From: Rhodococcus sovatensis
GTDB taxonomy: Bacteria > Actinomycetota > Actinomycetes > Mycobacteriales > Mycobacteriaceae
Assembly: GCF_037327425.1 (NCBI RefSeq)
Contig: NZ_CP147846.1
Location: 1,426,001 to 1,490,000 of the forward strand
Direction of reading: 5' to 3'
Length of the DNA stretch: 64,000 nucleotides
Shown here: in pieces, positions 25,829 through 33,480 of the stretch
Position numbering within the stretch: position 1 is the first letter of the stretch
Layout: the number at the start of each line of letters is the position of its first letter
Made by a program: the position numbers and the translations under genes
Notes under the pieces: generated by a model
Database searches by the model: none
Seen by the model: the letters and a program-made list of their open reading frames with translations, nothing else
Told to the model about the DNA's origin: nothing

Positions 25829-26251
25829 GTGGTCGCCGCGGCGGACGCTCAGAACTACGCTCAGAAACTTGGAATCACCCGCGACTTGGTCGTTCAGGAG
25901 CTGGGCTGGGACGAGGACACAGACGACGACCTGCGTGCCGACGTAGAGGACACCATCGGCGGTGAAACACTCGACGAGGACTCCGATGAAGTCATCGACG
26001 TGGTGCTGCTGTGGTGGCGCGACGGCGATGGTGATCTTGTCGACGCACTGATGGATGCCATCGGTCCGCTCTCGGACGACGGATTCGTCTGGGTTCTCAG
26101 CCCCAAGACAGGACTCCCGGGACACGTCGAGCCGAGTGAGATCGCTGAATCGGCGCCGACCGCAGGGTTGACGCAGACTTCGGCCGCCAATCTCGGTGAC
26201 TGGATCGGCAGCCGACTGGTGCAGCCGAAGACACGGGCGACCAAACGGTAG
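25829..26251 (+). CDS. DUF3052-family protein
   Basis: 140 residues from GTG 25829, with AAGGAGGTCACCACC directly upstream; a longer frame to 25688 has no site. The sequence AQKLGITRDLVVQELGWDEDTDDDLR and the segment VLLWWRDGDGDLVDALMDA define this actinobacterial family (Rv2239c in M. tuberculosis). Highly acidic and cytoplasmic; resembles a Rossmann-like small domain, with no known activity. Divergent from aceE with 257 bp between, and followed 28 bp later by the ahpE-like gene, so the two form an operon. Confidence 0.85.
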   Translation: MVAAADAQNYAQKLGITRDLVVQELGWDEDTDDDLRADVEDTIGGETLDEDSDEVIDVVLLWWRDGDGDLVDALMDAIGPLSDDGFVWVLSPKTGLPGHVEPSEIAESAPTAGLTQTSAANLGDWIGSRLVQPKTRATKR

Positions 26252-26279
26252 CGACCCCTCGAACAGGAAGATGGATTCG

Positions 26280-26738
26280 ATGCCACTCGAGGTGGGCGCA
26301 GAGGCGCCTGACTTCACCCTCAAGGACCAGAACAATCAGGAAGTGACCTTGTCGTCGTACCGCGGTGACAAGAACGTCCTACTGGTCTTCTATCCACTCG
26401 CGTTCACGGGGACTTGCCAGGGCGAACTGTGCAAGGTCCGTGACGGTCTGCCCAAGTTCGAGAACGACGACACCGCCATTCTCGCGATCTCTGTCGGCCC
26501 ACCGCCGACGCACAAGATCTGGGCGGCCGAGCAGGGGTACACCTTTCCGCTGCTGTCGGATTTCTGGCCGCACGGATCCGTCGCTCAGGCGTACGGGGTG
26601 TTCAACGACAAAGCCGGCTTCGCCAACCGAGGCACCTTCGTCATCGACAAAGACGGAATCATTCGGTACGCGGAGATGAACCAGCCGGGAGAAGCTCGTG
26701 ACCCATCAGCGTGGGAGACGGCACTGGCTTCGGTGTGA
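26280..26738 (+). CDS. ahpE: AhpE-type peroxiredoxin
   Basis: 152 residues from ATG 26280; AGGAAG lies 9 bases upstream, whereas an in-frame ATG at 26271 is too close to it. The peroxidatic Cys46 is in AFTGTCQGELC, with the conserved Pro and Thr upstream (FYPLAFTG). ISVGPPPTHKIWA and NRGTFVIDKDGIIR match AhpE closely. Mycobacterial AhpE is a 1-Cys enzyme; here a second Cys (Cys51) lies five residues on. It reduces peroxides and peroxynitrite using a low-molecular-weight thiol or mycoredoxin. Confidence 0.92.
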   Translation: MPLEVGAEAPDFTLKDQNNQEVTLSSYRGDKNVLLVFYPLAFTGTCQGELCKVRDGLPKFENDDTAILAISVGPPPTHKIWAAEQGYTFPLLSDFWPHGSVAQAYGVFNDKAGFANRGTFVIDKDGIIRYAEMNQPGEARDPSAWETALASV

Positions 26739-26830
26739 GCTTTTTAGGCGTCTGACCTGCCGAATTGGAGATCGGGCGCTGAGACGATAAATTTCTTCAA
26801 GCGTTCCGGTGGCTTCGGCCACCGGTACTC

Positions 26831-26905
26831 GGGCGTATAGCTCAGCGGTAGAGCTCTGGTTTTACACACCAGCGGTCGGGGGTTCGAACCCCTCTGCGCC
26901 CACCA
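26831..26905 (+). tRNA. tRNA-Val (anticodon TAC)
   Basis: 72-nt cloverleaf followed by an encoded CCA: acceptor GGGCGTA/TGCGCCC, D arm GCTCAGCGGTAGAGC, anticodon stem CTGGT/ACCAG with loop TTTACAC (anticodon TAC), T arm GGGGG TTCGAAC CCCT. The copy is intact and no duplicated fragment was seen nearby. Confidence 0.95.
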
Positions 26906-27014
26906 CGATTTTTCCAGCGTCGATCCTTCGGCCCGCACGCGCACCTTCCAGCCCACGCGCAGGTTGCAACTTGCGCGTGGGCTGAAACCTGCGCGACCTG
27001 ACTCCCGACGTCAT

Positions 27015-27374
27015 TTACCGCGTACCCGGCCCGACTGTCTCGTAGGCCTCCACCAACCACGACCGAATTTTTTCGTCGACCTGGCCGGGTTCGTCGAACG
27101 CCAGCCGATGCGTGACGACCTTCTTCGTCGTGTAGAACGACTCGCGCAATCGGGGATGCTCGACTGCGCGAAGCAGGTGAAACGAGACCTCCAGCCGCCC
27201 CGACTTCACGAATGCACCGGCGAAGACGCGTTTCCGGGACCACGAGATTTCAGTGCGATGGACCTTCTCGAAAACCTCCGGACCGGATGCGAGCACAGCT
27301 TCGCGGAATTCCAGCATCATCTCGGCGACGTGATCCGAGAAGGGAGCGAGGTATTCGTCGACAGTTCCGGTCAT
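27015..27374 (-). CDS. DUF5655-like small protein
   Basis: 119 residues from ATG 27374; the open frame extends to 27719 through the shadow of the TetR gene, which is not credible. The sequence VDEYLAPFSDHVAEMMLEFREAVLASGPEV and TEISWSRKRVFAGAFVKSGRLEVSFHL resembles in layout the DUF5655/YdhG-like fold with a double-stranded beta core. No catalytic residues are known. Lies between tRNA-Val and a TetR gene on the same strand. Confidence 0.6.
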   Translation of the reverse strand: MTGTVDEYLAPFSDHVAEMMLEFREAVLASGPEVFEKVHRTEISWSRKRVFAGAFVKSGRLEVSFHLLRAVEHPRLRESFYTTKKVVTHRLAFDEPGQVDEKIRSWLVEAYETVGPGTR

Positions 27375-27403
27375 GGGTCGAGCGTAGGACCGAAACGGCT
27401 GGG

Positions 27404-28015
27404 TCAGGTCGTTGTGGTTCCTGCGATTCGATCGGCCAAGTCCGTTCCGGACTGGATGAACCGCCGGAGGCCGAGCGTGGTGAAGGAGCGATCCTCGGAC
27501 AGGAACGCCGAGGCGAAGATTTCGATCTGCGCGATCATGGCGACCGCTACGACGCTGGCTTCGGCGGCGGACAGCTTTCCTCTCGCCTTCTTGGCCGCTG
27601 CGCTCAGAACCGGGATCAGCACGAGCGCATTCGAGCGACGAATCGCTTCGACCTGCTGGCTTGCCCCACGGGATTGAACGAAGTACACGGTGGAGCTGGT
27701 GCGGTTGTCCGACAGCCACGCCACGAGTGGTTCGACGAGCGAGCCCATGTTGCGAGCCGGAATCACCACCTCGCGGGCGATCCGCTCGATCTCGCCGACG
27801 TACTCGGCGGCGAACTCATGCAGACCCTCGAGCAGGATTTCCTCGCGCGACGGGTAGTGGTAGTAGATCGCTGCGGACGTCATTTCTGCGGCGGCTGCAA
27901 TATCGGCGACCGTCACGGAATCGACTGGTCGGGACGCGAACAACTCGAACGCTGTTTCTACGATGACCCCACGGCGCGAGGGACGGTGCGCTGGTCGCTT
28001 CAGTGTTGCCGACAT
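27404..28015 (-). CDS. TetR-family transcriptional regulator
   Basis: 203 residues. N-terminal HTH: RRGVIVETAFELFASRPVDSVTVADIAAAAEMTSAAIYYHYPSREEILLEGL (residues 14-65) with the recognition helix AEMTSAAIYYHY. The C-terminal ligand-binding part is helical and of usual length. Divergently transcribed from a second TetR gene 65 bp away; the shared gap holds palindromes that could be operators for both. Target genes unknown. Confidence 0.88.
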   Translation of the reverse strand: MSATLKRPAHRPSRRGVIVETAFELFASRPVDSVTVADIAAAAEMTSAAIYYHYPSREEILLEGLHEFAAEYVGEIERIAREVVIPARNMGSLVEPLVAWLSDNRTSSTVYFVQSRGASQQVEAIRRSNALVLIPVLSAAAKKARGKLSAAEASVVAVAMIAQIEIFASAFLSEDRSFTTLGLRRFIQSGTDLADRIAGTTTT

Positions 28016-28024
28016 TCACTCTCC

Positions 28025-28061
28025 TAGGACTACGGTCATGCAACACTAGTGCTTCGTCCTA
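28025..28061. promoter_or_regulatory. Candidate TetR operator region between divergent TetR genes
   Basis: The 65-bp gap contains an 8-bp perfect palindrome CACTAGTG (28044-28051) nested between inverted half sites taggac (28025-28030) and gtccta (28056-28061). Symmetric sites between two divergent TetR genes commonly bind one or both proteins. No footprint data. Confidence 0.5.
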
Positions 28062-28080
28062 CGAGAGGTGAGCTTGTCAG

Positions 28081-28722
28081 GTGAGTGTTCAGGGGGCGGA
28101 CGACAAGGTGGGAAAGAAGTTACCGCACAGGCCGTCGCGACGACATGAAATAGTTGGGGCGGCGATCCGGGTCTTCGCGGCAAAGAGCTTCTCGGATGCA
28201 AGCATCCAGGACGTGGCCGACGAGGCCGATGTCGTGCCGTCTGCCGTCTACTACCACTTCGCCGGCAAAGACGAGTTGTTCGAGCTGGCGATGCGGCGCG
28301 TGCTCGACATGGTCAACGAGGTCGTGGCCGAAGTTCGCGCACAGGAAGATTCCAGCGAAGTTCCATCGTTGGAACCCGTCATCCTCGCGGTATGGACGTG
28401 GGTCGAGAAGCATCCGGACGAGTCACGACTGCTGCACTATCACCTACCCGGCGCCACGGCAGACGCCTCGGCGCTGCGACGTGAATTCGAAGAGGAGCAC
28501 GTCCAGCGCGCATTCGACTACCTGCCGCCTGGCCCGGTCCCAGCAACCAAGCGTGCGGCGGCAACGGCACATGCCTCGCATACGCTGTCGACGAGAACGC
28601 TCATCGAGCTGCTGATGACCATTCATGCACTGCGAATAGGTGAGGGGCCTCTCAGTCGGCATGCGTCGAAAAGCTTGAGCCGGGCAGTCGTTGCGGTGGG
28701 GGACCGCATCATCGTCGGCTGA
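28081..28722 (+). CDS. TetR-family transcriptional regulator
   Basis: 213 residues from GTG 28081. HTH: RRHEIVGAAIRVFAAKSFSDASIQDVADEADVVPSAVYYHFAGKDELFELAM (about residues 19-70). Its HTH is similar in layout to the divergent neighbour's (both have AxxYYHx), suggesting an old duplication, while the C-terminal domains differ. It may regulate the divergent gene or a distant target; none of the adjacent genes is an obvious client. Confidence 0.88.
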   Translation: MSVQGADDKVGKKLPHRPSRRHEIVGAAIRVFAAKSFSDASIQDVADEADVVPSAVYYHFAGKDELFELAMRRVLDMVNEVVAEVRAQEDSSEVPSLEPVILAVWTWVEKHPDESRLLHYHLPGATADASALRREFEEEHVQRAFDYLPPGPVPATKRAAATAHASHTLSTRTLIELLMTIHALRIGEGPLSRHASKSLSRAVVAVGDRIIVG

Positions 28723-28755
28723 TTCCTGCCGTATTCTGCTCCGGTGCAACGGACT

Positions 28756-29151
28756 TCATCGCGAGGAACGGTCACCGAGGTGCAATTGCTCGTACCGGGC
28801 ACGTTCGGTGTCGAGCGCTGCTCGTTTGCGGTCACTCTTCAGATTCGAAGGAAGACCGTGTAATTCGAGTCGGCGAGCGCGGTTGAGTTCCATGAATGCC
28901 ACCGTGTAGAACAGGGCGAGCAGCACACTCAGAAGAACCATTGCGCCGCGCAGCCACAGGGCTCCGGGGAACAACACGACAAACCCGATGAAGATGGGCA
29001 TGAACGGAATCATCGACCGCAGTAGGTGTCTCGGCACTGCGCCCTTTCCGACGAGGTCGTTTCGTACCCAGTCCTGCATCGACATCGGAAGCTTCCGTCC
29101 CAGGACGTAGCCCAGCCATTGGACTGCATTCGGACGTGTTGGGTCGCTCAT
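28756..29151 (-). CDS. DUF5313-like membrane protein
   Basis: 131 residues from ATG 29151, whose ATGA overlaps the stop of the MarR gene; translation is coupled. N-terminal PNAVQWLGYVLGRKLP resembles actinobacterial DUF5313 proteins. Two transmembrane helices (FMPIFIGFVVLFPGALWL, MVLLSVLLALFYTVAFM, residues 49-90) are followed by a basic cytoplasmic tail. Function unknown. Coupling to a MarR regulator suggests it is expressed under its control. Confidence 0.65.
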   Translation of the reverse strand: MSDPTRPNAVQWLGYVLGRKLPMSMQDWVRNDLVGKGAVPRHLLRSMIPFMPIFIGFVVLFPGALWLRGAMVLLSVLLALFYTVAFMELNRARRLELHGLPSNLKSDRKRAALDTERARYEQLHLGDRSSR

Positions 29152-29597
29152 GCCAGCGCTCCTGCGTCTATCGCGGCTCGGTTGATTCGTCCGAGCACCG
29201 TGTGCAGCTCTTCCAGCTCGGCGATATCGACTCCGAGCTTCTCGACCACCGCGGGTGGAATTTTCTCTGCTTGCTTCCTCATGGCAGCTCCCGCGGGTGT
29301 CAGTCGAACCTCGAGCTGGCGTTCGTCGCAAGCGTTCCTCGCCCGCACGATCAGACCGCCTGCCTCCAGACGTTTGAGGAGGGGAGACAGGGTGGGGGAG
29401 TCGAGCTGGAGGGCACTGCCGATGGCTTTGACCGACATCGGCGACGATCCCCACAGCGCAAGCATGACCAGGTACTGGGGGTGGGTGAGGCCCATCGGCT
29501 CGAGTAGTGGTCGATAGACGGCCAGGACTGCTCGGTTGGCGACAGCGAGGGCAAAGCACACCTGGCGGTCCAACGCGAGGGGATCTTCAGCGGTCAT
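29148..29597 (-). CDS. MarR-family regulator, OhrR-like
   Basis: 149 residues from ATG 29597; a start at 29612 is possible but would lie next to the operator. N-terminal LALDRQVCFALAVANRAVLAVYRPLLEPMGLTHPQYLVMLALW has the layout of OhrR, including the peroxide-sensing Cys (DRQVCFAL) and the Tyr/His partners. Recognition helix: LQLDSPTLSPLLKRLEAGGL. OhrR represses organic-hydroperoxide resistance genes and is released when the Cys is oxidised. No ohr gene is seen next to it; the coupled client is a DUF5313-like membrane protein. Confidence 0.82.
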   Translation of the reverse strand: MTAEDPLALDRQVCFALAVANRAVLAVYRPLLEPMGLTHPQYLVMLALWGSSPMSVKAIGSALQLDSPTLSPLLKRLEAGGLIVRARNACDERQLEVRLTPAGAAMRKQAEKIPPAVVEKLGVDIAELEELHTVLGRINRAAIDAGALA

Positions 29598-29613
29598 ATT
29601 TGAAGAGTACACG

Positions 29614-29635
29614 AATAGTTAGTGCACTAACTATT
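29614..29635. promoter_or_regulatory. Perfect 22-bp palindrome, MarR/OhrR operator
   Basis: aatagttagtgcactaactatt is an exact palindrome immediately upstream of the MarR gene. It overlaps the 3' end of the lysE-like gene, whose stop codon lies inside it (29627-29629). Size and symmetry suit an OhrR/MarR dimer controlling the marR-DUF5313 operon. Confidence 0.72.
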
Positions 29636-30250
29636 TACCGCCTGGACTACCAAGGTGGCTCCGAGGGCGAGCATGAACGCTGCGATGGCGCCGTCCAGAA
29701 TTCGCCACGCTGACGGCTTCGAAAACGCCGGTCGCAGCAGACGCGCACCGAATCCGAGGGCGGTGAACCATACGATGCTGGCCGTCGCTGCGCCGACCCC
29801 GAACCACACTCGTGCCGTGTCGTAGGTTGCCGCGACCGATCCGAGCAGCACGACCGTATCGAGGTAGACGTGGGGATTGAGCCAGGTCAACGCGCAGGCG
29901 GTGACGATCACTGTTCCGATCCGCGCGGGATCAGGACTGTGCTCGGTCGTCAACGCTGTCGGCCGGTACGCGCGCCGAGCCGACAGTAGTCCGTAACAGA
30001 TGAGGAAGGCGGCGCCGCCCCAGTAGGCGAACTTCAGCAATCCCGGTGCGGAATCGACGATGAATCCGGCCCCGGCGATGCCCGCGCCGATGAGAAGAAT
30101 GTCCGACACGGCGCACACGGCGACGACGGCGAGAACATGTCGGCGTTCTATGCCCTGCCTCAGCACGAACGCATTCTGTGCACCGATCGCGACGATCAAC
30201 GATAGGCCGAATGCGAATCCGGCGAGTGTGGGCGCGAGCGAGAAGGTCAT
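29627..30250 (-). CDS. LysE/ArgO-family amino-acid exporter
   Basis: 207 residues from ATG 30250 (30256 is also in frame). The family signature lies in helix 1: GLSLIVAIGAQNAFVLRQGIERRH (residues 13-36). Further helices are at about 40-62, 65-86, 110-135, 145-166 and 180-200, and LTWLNPHVYLDTVVLLG is the second hallmark. It exports basic amino acids such as lysine or arginine. Divergent from a LysG-like activator, the standard pairing, so it is likely induced when cytoplasmic Lys/Arg is high. Confidence 0.9.
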   Translation of the reverse strand: MTFSLAPTLAGFAFGLSLIVAIGAQNAFVLRQGIERRHVLAVVAVCAVSDILLIGAGIAGAGFIVDSAPGLLKFAYWGGAAFLICYGLLSARRAYRPTALTTEHSPDPARIGTVIVTACALTWLNPHVYLDTVVLLGSVAATYDTARVWFGVGAATASIVWFTALGFGARLLRPAFSKPSAWRILDGAIAAFMLALGATLVVQAVNS

Positions 30251-30298
30251 GGTCACAAGCTAGGAGAGGTCCCCAATTAAGTACAACGAAAGTTTCTG

Positions 30299-30313
30299 AT
30301 GCTGCGTTAGCAT
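30299..30313. promoter_or_regulatory. LysR-type (T-N11-A) binding site between lysE and lysG
   Basis: ATGCT-GCGTT-AGCAT is a perfect inverted repeat containing a T-N11-A core, located 6 bases upstream of the lysG-like start in the divergent intergenic region. This is where LysG would bind to activate lysE and repress itself. Confidence 0.55.
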
Positions 30314-30318
30314 TGCTT

Positions 30319-31194
30319 ATGTCGCATCTGGACCTGCCGCAGCTCGAAGCGTTGGCGGCGGTGGTCGCCGAGGGATCGTTCGACGCCGCCGCGCGTCGAC
30401 TACACGTCACGCCCTCCGCCATCAGTCAGCGGGTGAAGTCCCTGGAGACGGCGGCGGGAACGGTGCTACTACGCAGGTCCAAGCCGGTTCGCGTGACTGC
30501 TGCCGGAACACCCTATCTCCGCCTTGCGCACCAGATCGGTGCGCTCGTCGCCGAGATGACGATCGACGGGCTCGCGCAGAAGCCCACCAGTGTTCCGATT
30601 GCGGTCAACGGCGATTCGCTCAATACCTGGGTGCTCCCAGCGCTCGCCGAGCTGTCCGACCATGTCGACTTCGACGTCCGCCGAGAGGATCAGGATCACT
30701 CCGCCGAGATGTTGCGGCAGGGCGTCGTCATGGCGGCGGTCACTACGTCCGACGAGCCGGTTCAGGGTTGTTCGGTGACGAGGTTGGGCATCATGCGGTA
30801 CCGCCCGATGTGCTCGCCGGCCTTTCGTCGCAGGTGGCTACCCGACGGCCCGTCGGGCGAGGCTCTCACGCGCGCGCCCATGCTCGTATTCGACCGCTCG
30901 GACGACTTGCAGGACCGCTACCTGCAACAGTGGGGGCCGGGATTGGCCCCCACACGAAGGCATTACATCCCTTCGTCCGCAGACTTCGCAGAGGCCGTAC
31001 GTCACGGAATCGGTTGGGCGGTATTGCCTCGGCAACAGTGTGATCGGATGGAGATCGGTGTGGACCTGGTCGACCTCGCTCCGGGCACCGGGATCGATGT
31101 GACGTTGTACTGGCAGCAGTGGACTCTGAAAACGGCTGCGCTGGAGGAGTTGTCGGAAGCAATCGTGGCTGCGGCGGCGACAGCGCTGGATTGA
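30319..31194 (+). CDS. LysR-type regulator, LysG/ArgP-like
   Basis: 291 residues from ATG 30319. N-terminal HTH: LDLPQLEALAAVVAEGSFDAAARRLHVTPSAISQRVKSLETAAGTVLLRR (residues 3-52), with the conserved LEAL and SAISQR motifs of ArgP/LysG. The substrate-binding domain follows (residues 90-290). Divergent to the LysE-like exporter with a T-N11-A site between them. It most likely senses lysine/arginine and switches on export. Confidence 0.9.
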   Translation: MSHLDLPQLEALAAVVAEGSFDAAARRLHVTPSAISQRVKSLETAAGTVLLRRSKPVRVTAAGTPYLRLAHQIGALVAEMTIDGLAQKPTSVPIAVNGDSLNTWVLPALAELSDHVDFDVRREDQDHSAEMLRQGVVMAAVTTSDEPVQGCSVTRLGIMRYRPMCSPAFRRRWLPDGPSGEALTRAPMLVFDRSDDLQDRYLQQWGPGLAPTRRHYIPSSADFAEAVRHGIGWAVLPRQQCDRMEIGVDLVDLAPGTGIDVTLYWQQWTLKTAALEELSEAIVAAAATALD

Positions 31195-31213
31195 TTCCTC
31201 GGTGCGATTCTGT

Positions 31214-32146
31214 CTACCCGTCTGCACCGAGCCTGCTGCGCGACAGTGCGCGGCCTGCATCGGTTCCGGAGCGCCACGCGCTTTCGATCCTCGGTGCACC
31301 GTGCGGACACCACTGATCCCCGGCGAAATATACTCGTCGGGAACCCAATTCGACAGAGCCGAATGTGCTGTCGTGGGCGGCGACGGGTTTCGCGAACGTC
31401 CAGCGATGCGCGTGCGTCCACGACGGTGTTGCTGCGCCGACCACTTCTTTCAGTGCATCGACGGTAGGCGCGACGGCCGCCGCGGGATCGTCGAGGTACC
31501 CACGGGCGAACGATGCCGTCGTGTGCGCGACCAGAACTGTGGCGAAGTCGCCTCTCCTCGATCCGTCGTCCGCGAGAAATTCGAGCACGGAGTGGTCGTT
31601 GACGAATGCCGCATTCTCGAACGGAAGATCCCACGCGTCGAAACCGCACACGACCGTCACGACCGGGTCGTAGTCCACGGAATCAGGCACGGAAACAAGA
31701 CGATTCGACTGTGGATCCGGCATCGCGAGAACCACGTCGCCATCGGGCAGCTGGTCCAGATCGAGCGTCTCCGTGTCGATGTCGTCGAGCATCTCCCGGA
31801 CGAGCGACCGGAGGCCACCTGGAGTCGCCCATCGCATCGGACCTGTACTGGTACCGGGAGCAGCGTCGGGGGACAGCACGCCGAACGTGTCGGTCCACTG
31901 TCGAGCGAGCCCGGCGCCCTGCCAGCGAGCGACGACCTCTGCGAACTGACGATCACGCACCGTGAAGTAACCCGCTCCGATATCGACACGTCGCCCGTGC
32001 AATTCGGGCGAGGCCATGCGGCCACCGACGGCTCGACCGCGGTCCACGAGGCGGAAGGGTATGCCGGATTCTCTAAGCACGACGGCGCAGGCGGCGCCCG
32101 CGATACCAGCGCCGACGATGGTGACGGTCTTGGGACCTGAGCTCAT
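31214..32146 (-). CDS. FAD-dependent amine-oxidase/renalase-like oxidoreductase
   Basis: 310 residues from ATG 32146. FAD-binding Rossmann motif VTIVGAGIAGAACAVVLRESG (residues 7-27), then VDRGRAVGGRMAS, the GGR motif of the amine-oxidase family. RRVDIGAGYFTVRD, with the active-site-lid aromatic residues, follows, and the C-terminal FAD-contact is YFAGDQWCPHGAPRIESAWRSG. Length fits bacterial renalase-like proteins (~310-340) rather than full amine oxidases (~450). Substrate unknown. The start is 4 bases from the stop of the ASCH-like gene on the same strand, so they form an operon. Confidence 0.82.
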   Translation of the reverse strand: MSSGPKTVTIVGAGIAGAACAVVLRESGIPFRLVDRGRAVGGRMASPELHGRRVDIGAGYFTVRDRQFAEVVARWQGAGLARQWTDTFGVLSPDAAPGTSTGPMRWATPGGLRSLVREMLDDIDTETLDLDQLPDGDVVLAMPDPQSNRLVSVPDSVDYDPVVTVVCGFDAWDLPFENAAFVNDHSVLEFLADDGSRRGDFATVLVAHTTASFARGYLDDPAAAVAPTVDALKEVVGAATPSWTHAHRWTFAKPVAAHDSTFGSVELGSRRVYFAGDQWCPHGAPRIESAWRSGTDAGRALSRSRLGADG

Positions 32147-32150
32147 CTGT

Positions 32151-32738
32151 TCACCGTAGGCGCTTCGCCGAAATCTCCAGGTAGTGGCGTCCACGCGGTG
32201 ACAGGCGGTATCCGACGTCCAGGCTGCGAGTCAGGCCCAGATTCTTCAACTTTCGGATCCTGAGCTTGAACGGCGCGGTGTCCGACCCGACTGATGCCGC
32301 GAGATCGGCCGCTCGCACACCTGGCCGATTCGCGACGAGCTCGAGATACGAGGTCGTCCACGGCGTATCCGCGCGAAGGTCCATGCGTCGGAGCGTGGCA
32401 TCCAAGTCGCGGAGTGCGTCGCCGTCCAAGTCGGTGTCGGCCCGCAGACTCTCGCGGGGATCGGCGCCGTGAAACCTGACTTCGATCCGGAACACCGGGA
32501 GGTGTTCCGGACCTCGGAAAGTCGCGAGAAGCTCCTGTCGCGACGCGGCTCCAGCCGCACGTGCATCGTCGTTGCTGATCGAGTTCGGATCGATCTCGTC
32601 GATCCGCTCGATGAGAACTACGCCAGCAGATGTGGTGATCGAGGTGCCGACGTAGACCCGGGCCTTCGACCATCGACGGAACGCGACGTTCACGGTGCCA
32701 TCAGCGATCGCGTTGGCGACGGCACTCGTGAACATCAC
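32151..32738 (-). CDS. ASCH-like domain fused to a winged-helix domain
   Basis: 195 residues. The N-terminal ~105 residues follow the ASCH/PUA-like layout: MFTSAVANAIADGTVNVAFRRWSKARVYVG, then a strand with VVLIERIDEIDPNSISNDDARAAG and FRIEVRFHG. The C-terminal ~75 residues look like a winged helix (SYLELVANRPGVRAADLAASVG, KLRIRKLKNLGLTRSLDVGYRLSPRG). ASCH domains bind RNA or modified nucleotides, so the fusion might sense a ligand and bind nucleic acid. It is transcribed just upstream of the FAD oxidoreductase. Domain calls are by pattern only. Confidence 0.6.
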   Translation of the reverse strand: MMFTSAVANAIADGTVNVAFRRWSKARVYVGTSITTSAGVVLIERIDEIDPNSISNDDARAAGAASRQELLATFRGPEHLPVFRIEVRFHGADPRESLRADTDLDGDALRDLDATLRRMDLRADTPWTTSYLELVANRPGVRAADLAASVGSDTAPFKLRIRKLKNLGLTRSLDVGYRLSPRGRHYLEISAKRLR

Positions 32739-32792
32739 ACTCGGCTTCCGGGAGGTGCACTCACACAGCCGAGAATAGCCGCGTTCCCCGGC

Positions 32793-33392
32793 TCAGTTCC
32801 AGGGTCCCCTGGATGCGACGTCGGACCAGTCGACGATATTCCAGAATGCAGTGACATAGTCAGCCTTGACGTTCTTGTACTGCAGGTAGAAGGCGTGCTC
32901 CCACATGTCCAACATCAGCAGTGGGGTGATGCCGAGAGGCACGTTCGCTTGCTGATCGTAGAGCTGGAACGTGAGCAGTCGCTTTCCGAGCTCGTCCCAC
33001 CCGAGCACAGCCCAACCCGACCCCTGTAAGCCGTTGGCGGCTGCAGTGAACTGGGCGCGGAAGTTGTCGAACGAGCCGAACTGGTCGTCGATTGCCGACG
33101 CGAGTTCGCCGACTGGCTTGTCTCCACCGTTCGGTGAGATGTTCGTCCAGAACTGCGTGTGGTTGAGGTGGCCACCGAGGTGGAATGCAAGATTCTTCTC
33201 GTGCAGGAAGATTCGAGAGTGATCTCCGGCCGCACGTGATTCCTCGAGCTGATCGAGTGCGGTGTTGGCTCCAGCGACGTACGCCGCATGATGCTTGGAG
33301 TGGTGAAGCTCCATGATCTCACCACTGATGTACGGCTCCAACGCTGCGTAGTCATAGGTGAGTTCGGGAAGGACGTATCGTTCGGTCGTCAT
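32793..33392 (-). CDS. sodA: Superoxide dismutase, Mn/Fe type
   Basis: 199 residues from ATG 33392 with GGAG nine bases upstream; a longer frame to 33434 lacks homology. Metal ligands: His in MELHHSKHHAAYV (about residue 28), His in LGGHLNHTQFW (about 76), and Asp/His in LLMLDMWEHAFYLQYKN (about 160-165). NGLQGSGWAVLGWD and AFWNIVDWSDV are typical of the family. The Gly-rich context and Met-Asp-Met-Trp-Glu spacing favour manganese, but metal choice is not certain. It dismutes superoxide in the cytoplasm; no leader is seen. Confidence 0.93.
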   Translation of the reverse strand: MTTERYVLPELTYDYAALEPYISGEIMELHHSKHHAAYVAGANTALDQLEESRAAGDHSRIFLHEKNLAFHLGGHLNHTQFWTNISPNGGDKPVGELASAIDDQFGSFDNFRAQFTAAANGLQGSGWAVLGWDELGKRLLTFQLYDQQANVPLGITPLLMLDMWEHAFYLQYKNVKADYVTAFWNIVDWSDVASRGPWN

Positions 33393-33480
33393 AGTCTTCG
33401 TCTCCTGTTGCATGTATTTCGTGTACATGACCATCCTGAAACCTCGAGTTCAGTAGAGGTCAAGCCCGTCGTGACGACGG

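Noticed and set aside
26831..26905. Integration site at tRNA-Val for the downstream accessory block
   Set aside because: No duplicated tRNA-Val fragment and no integrase were seen between 26.9 and 45.3 kb.
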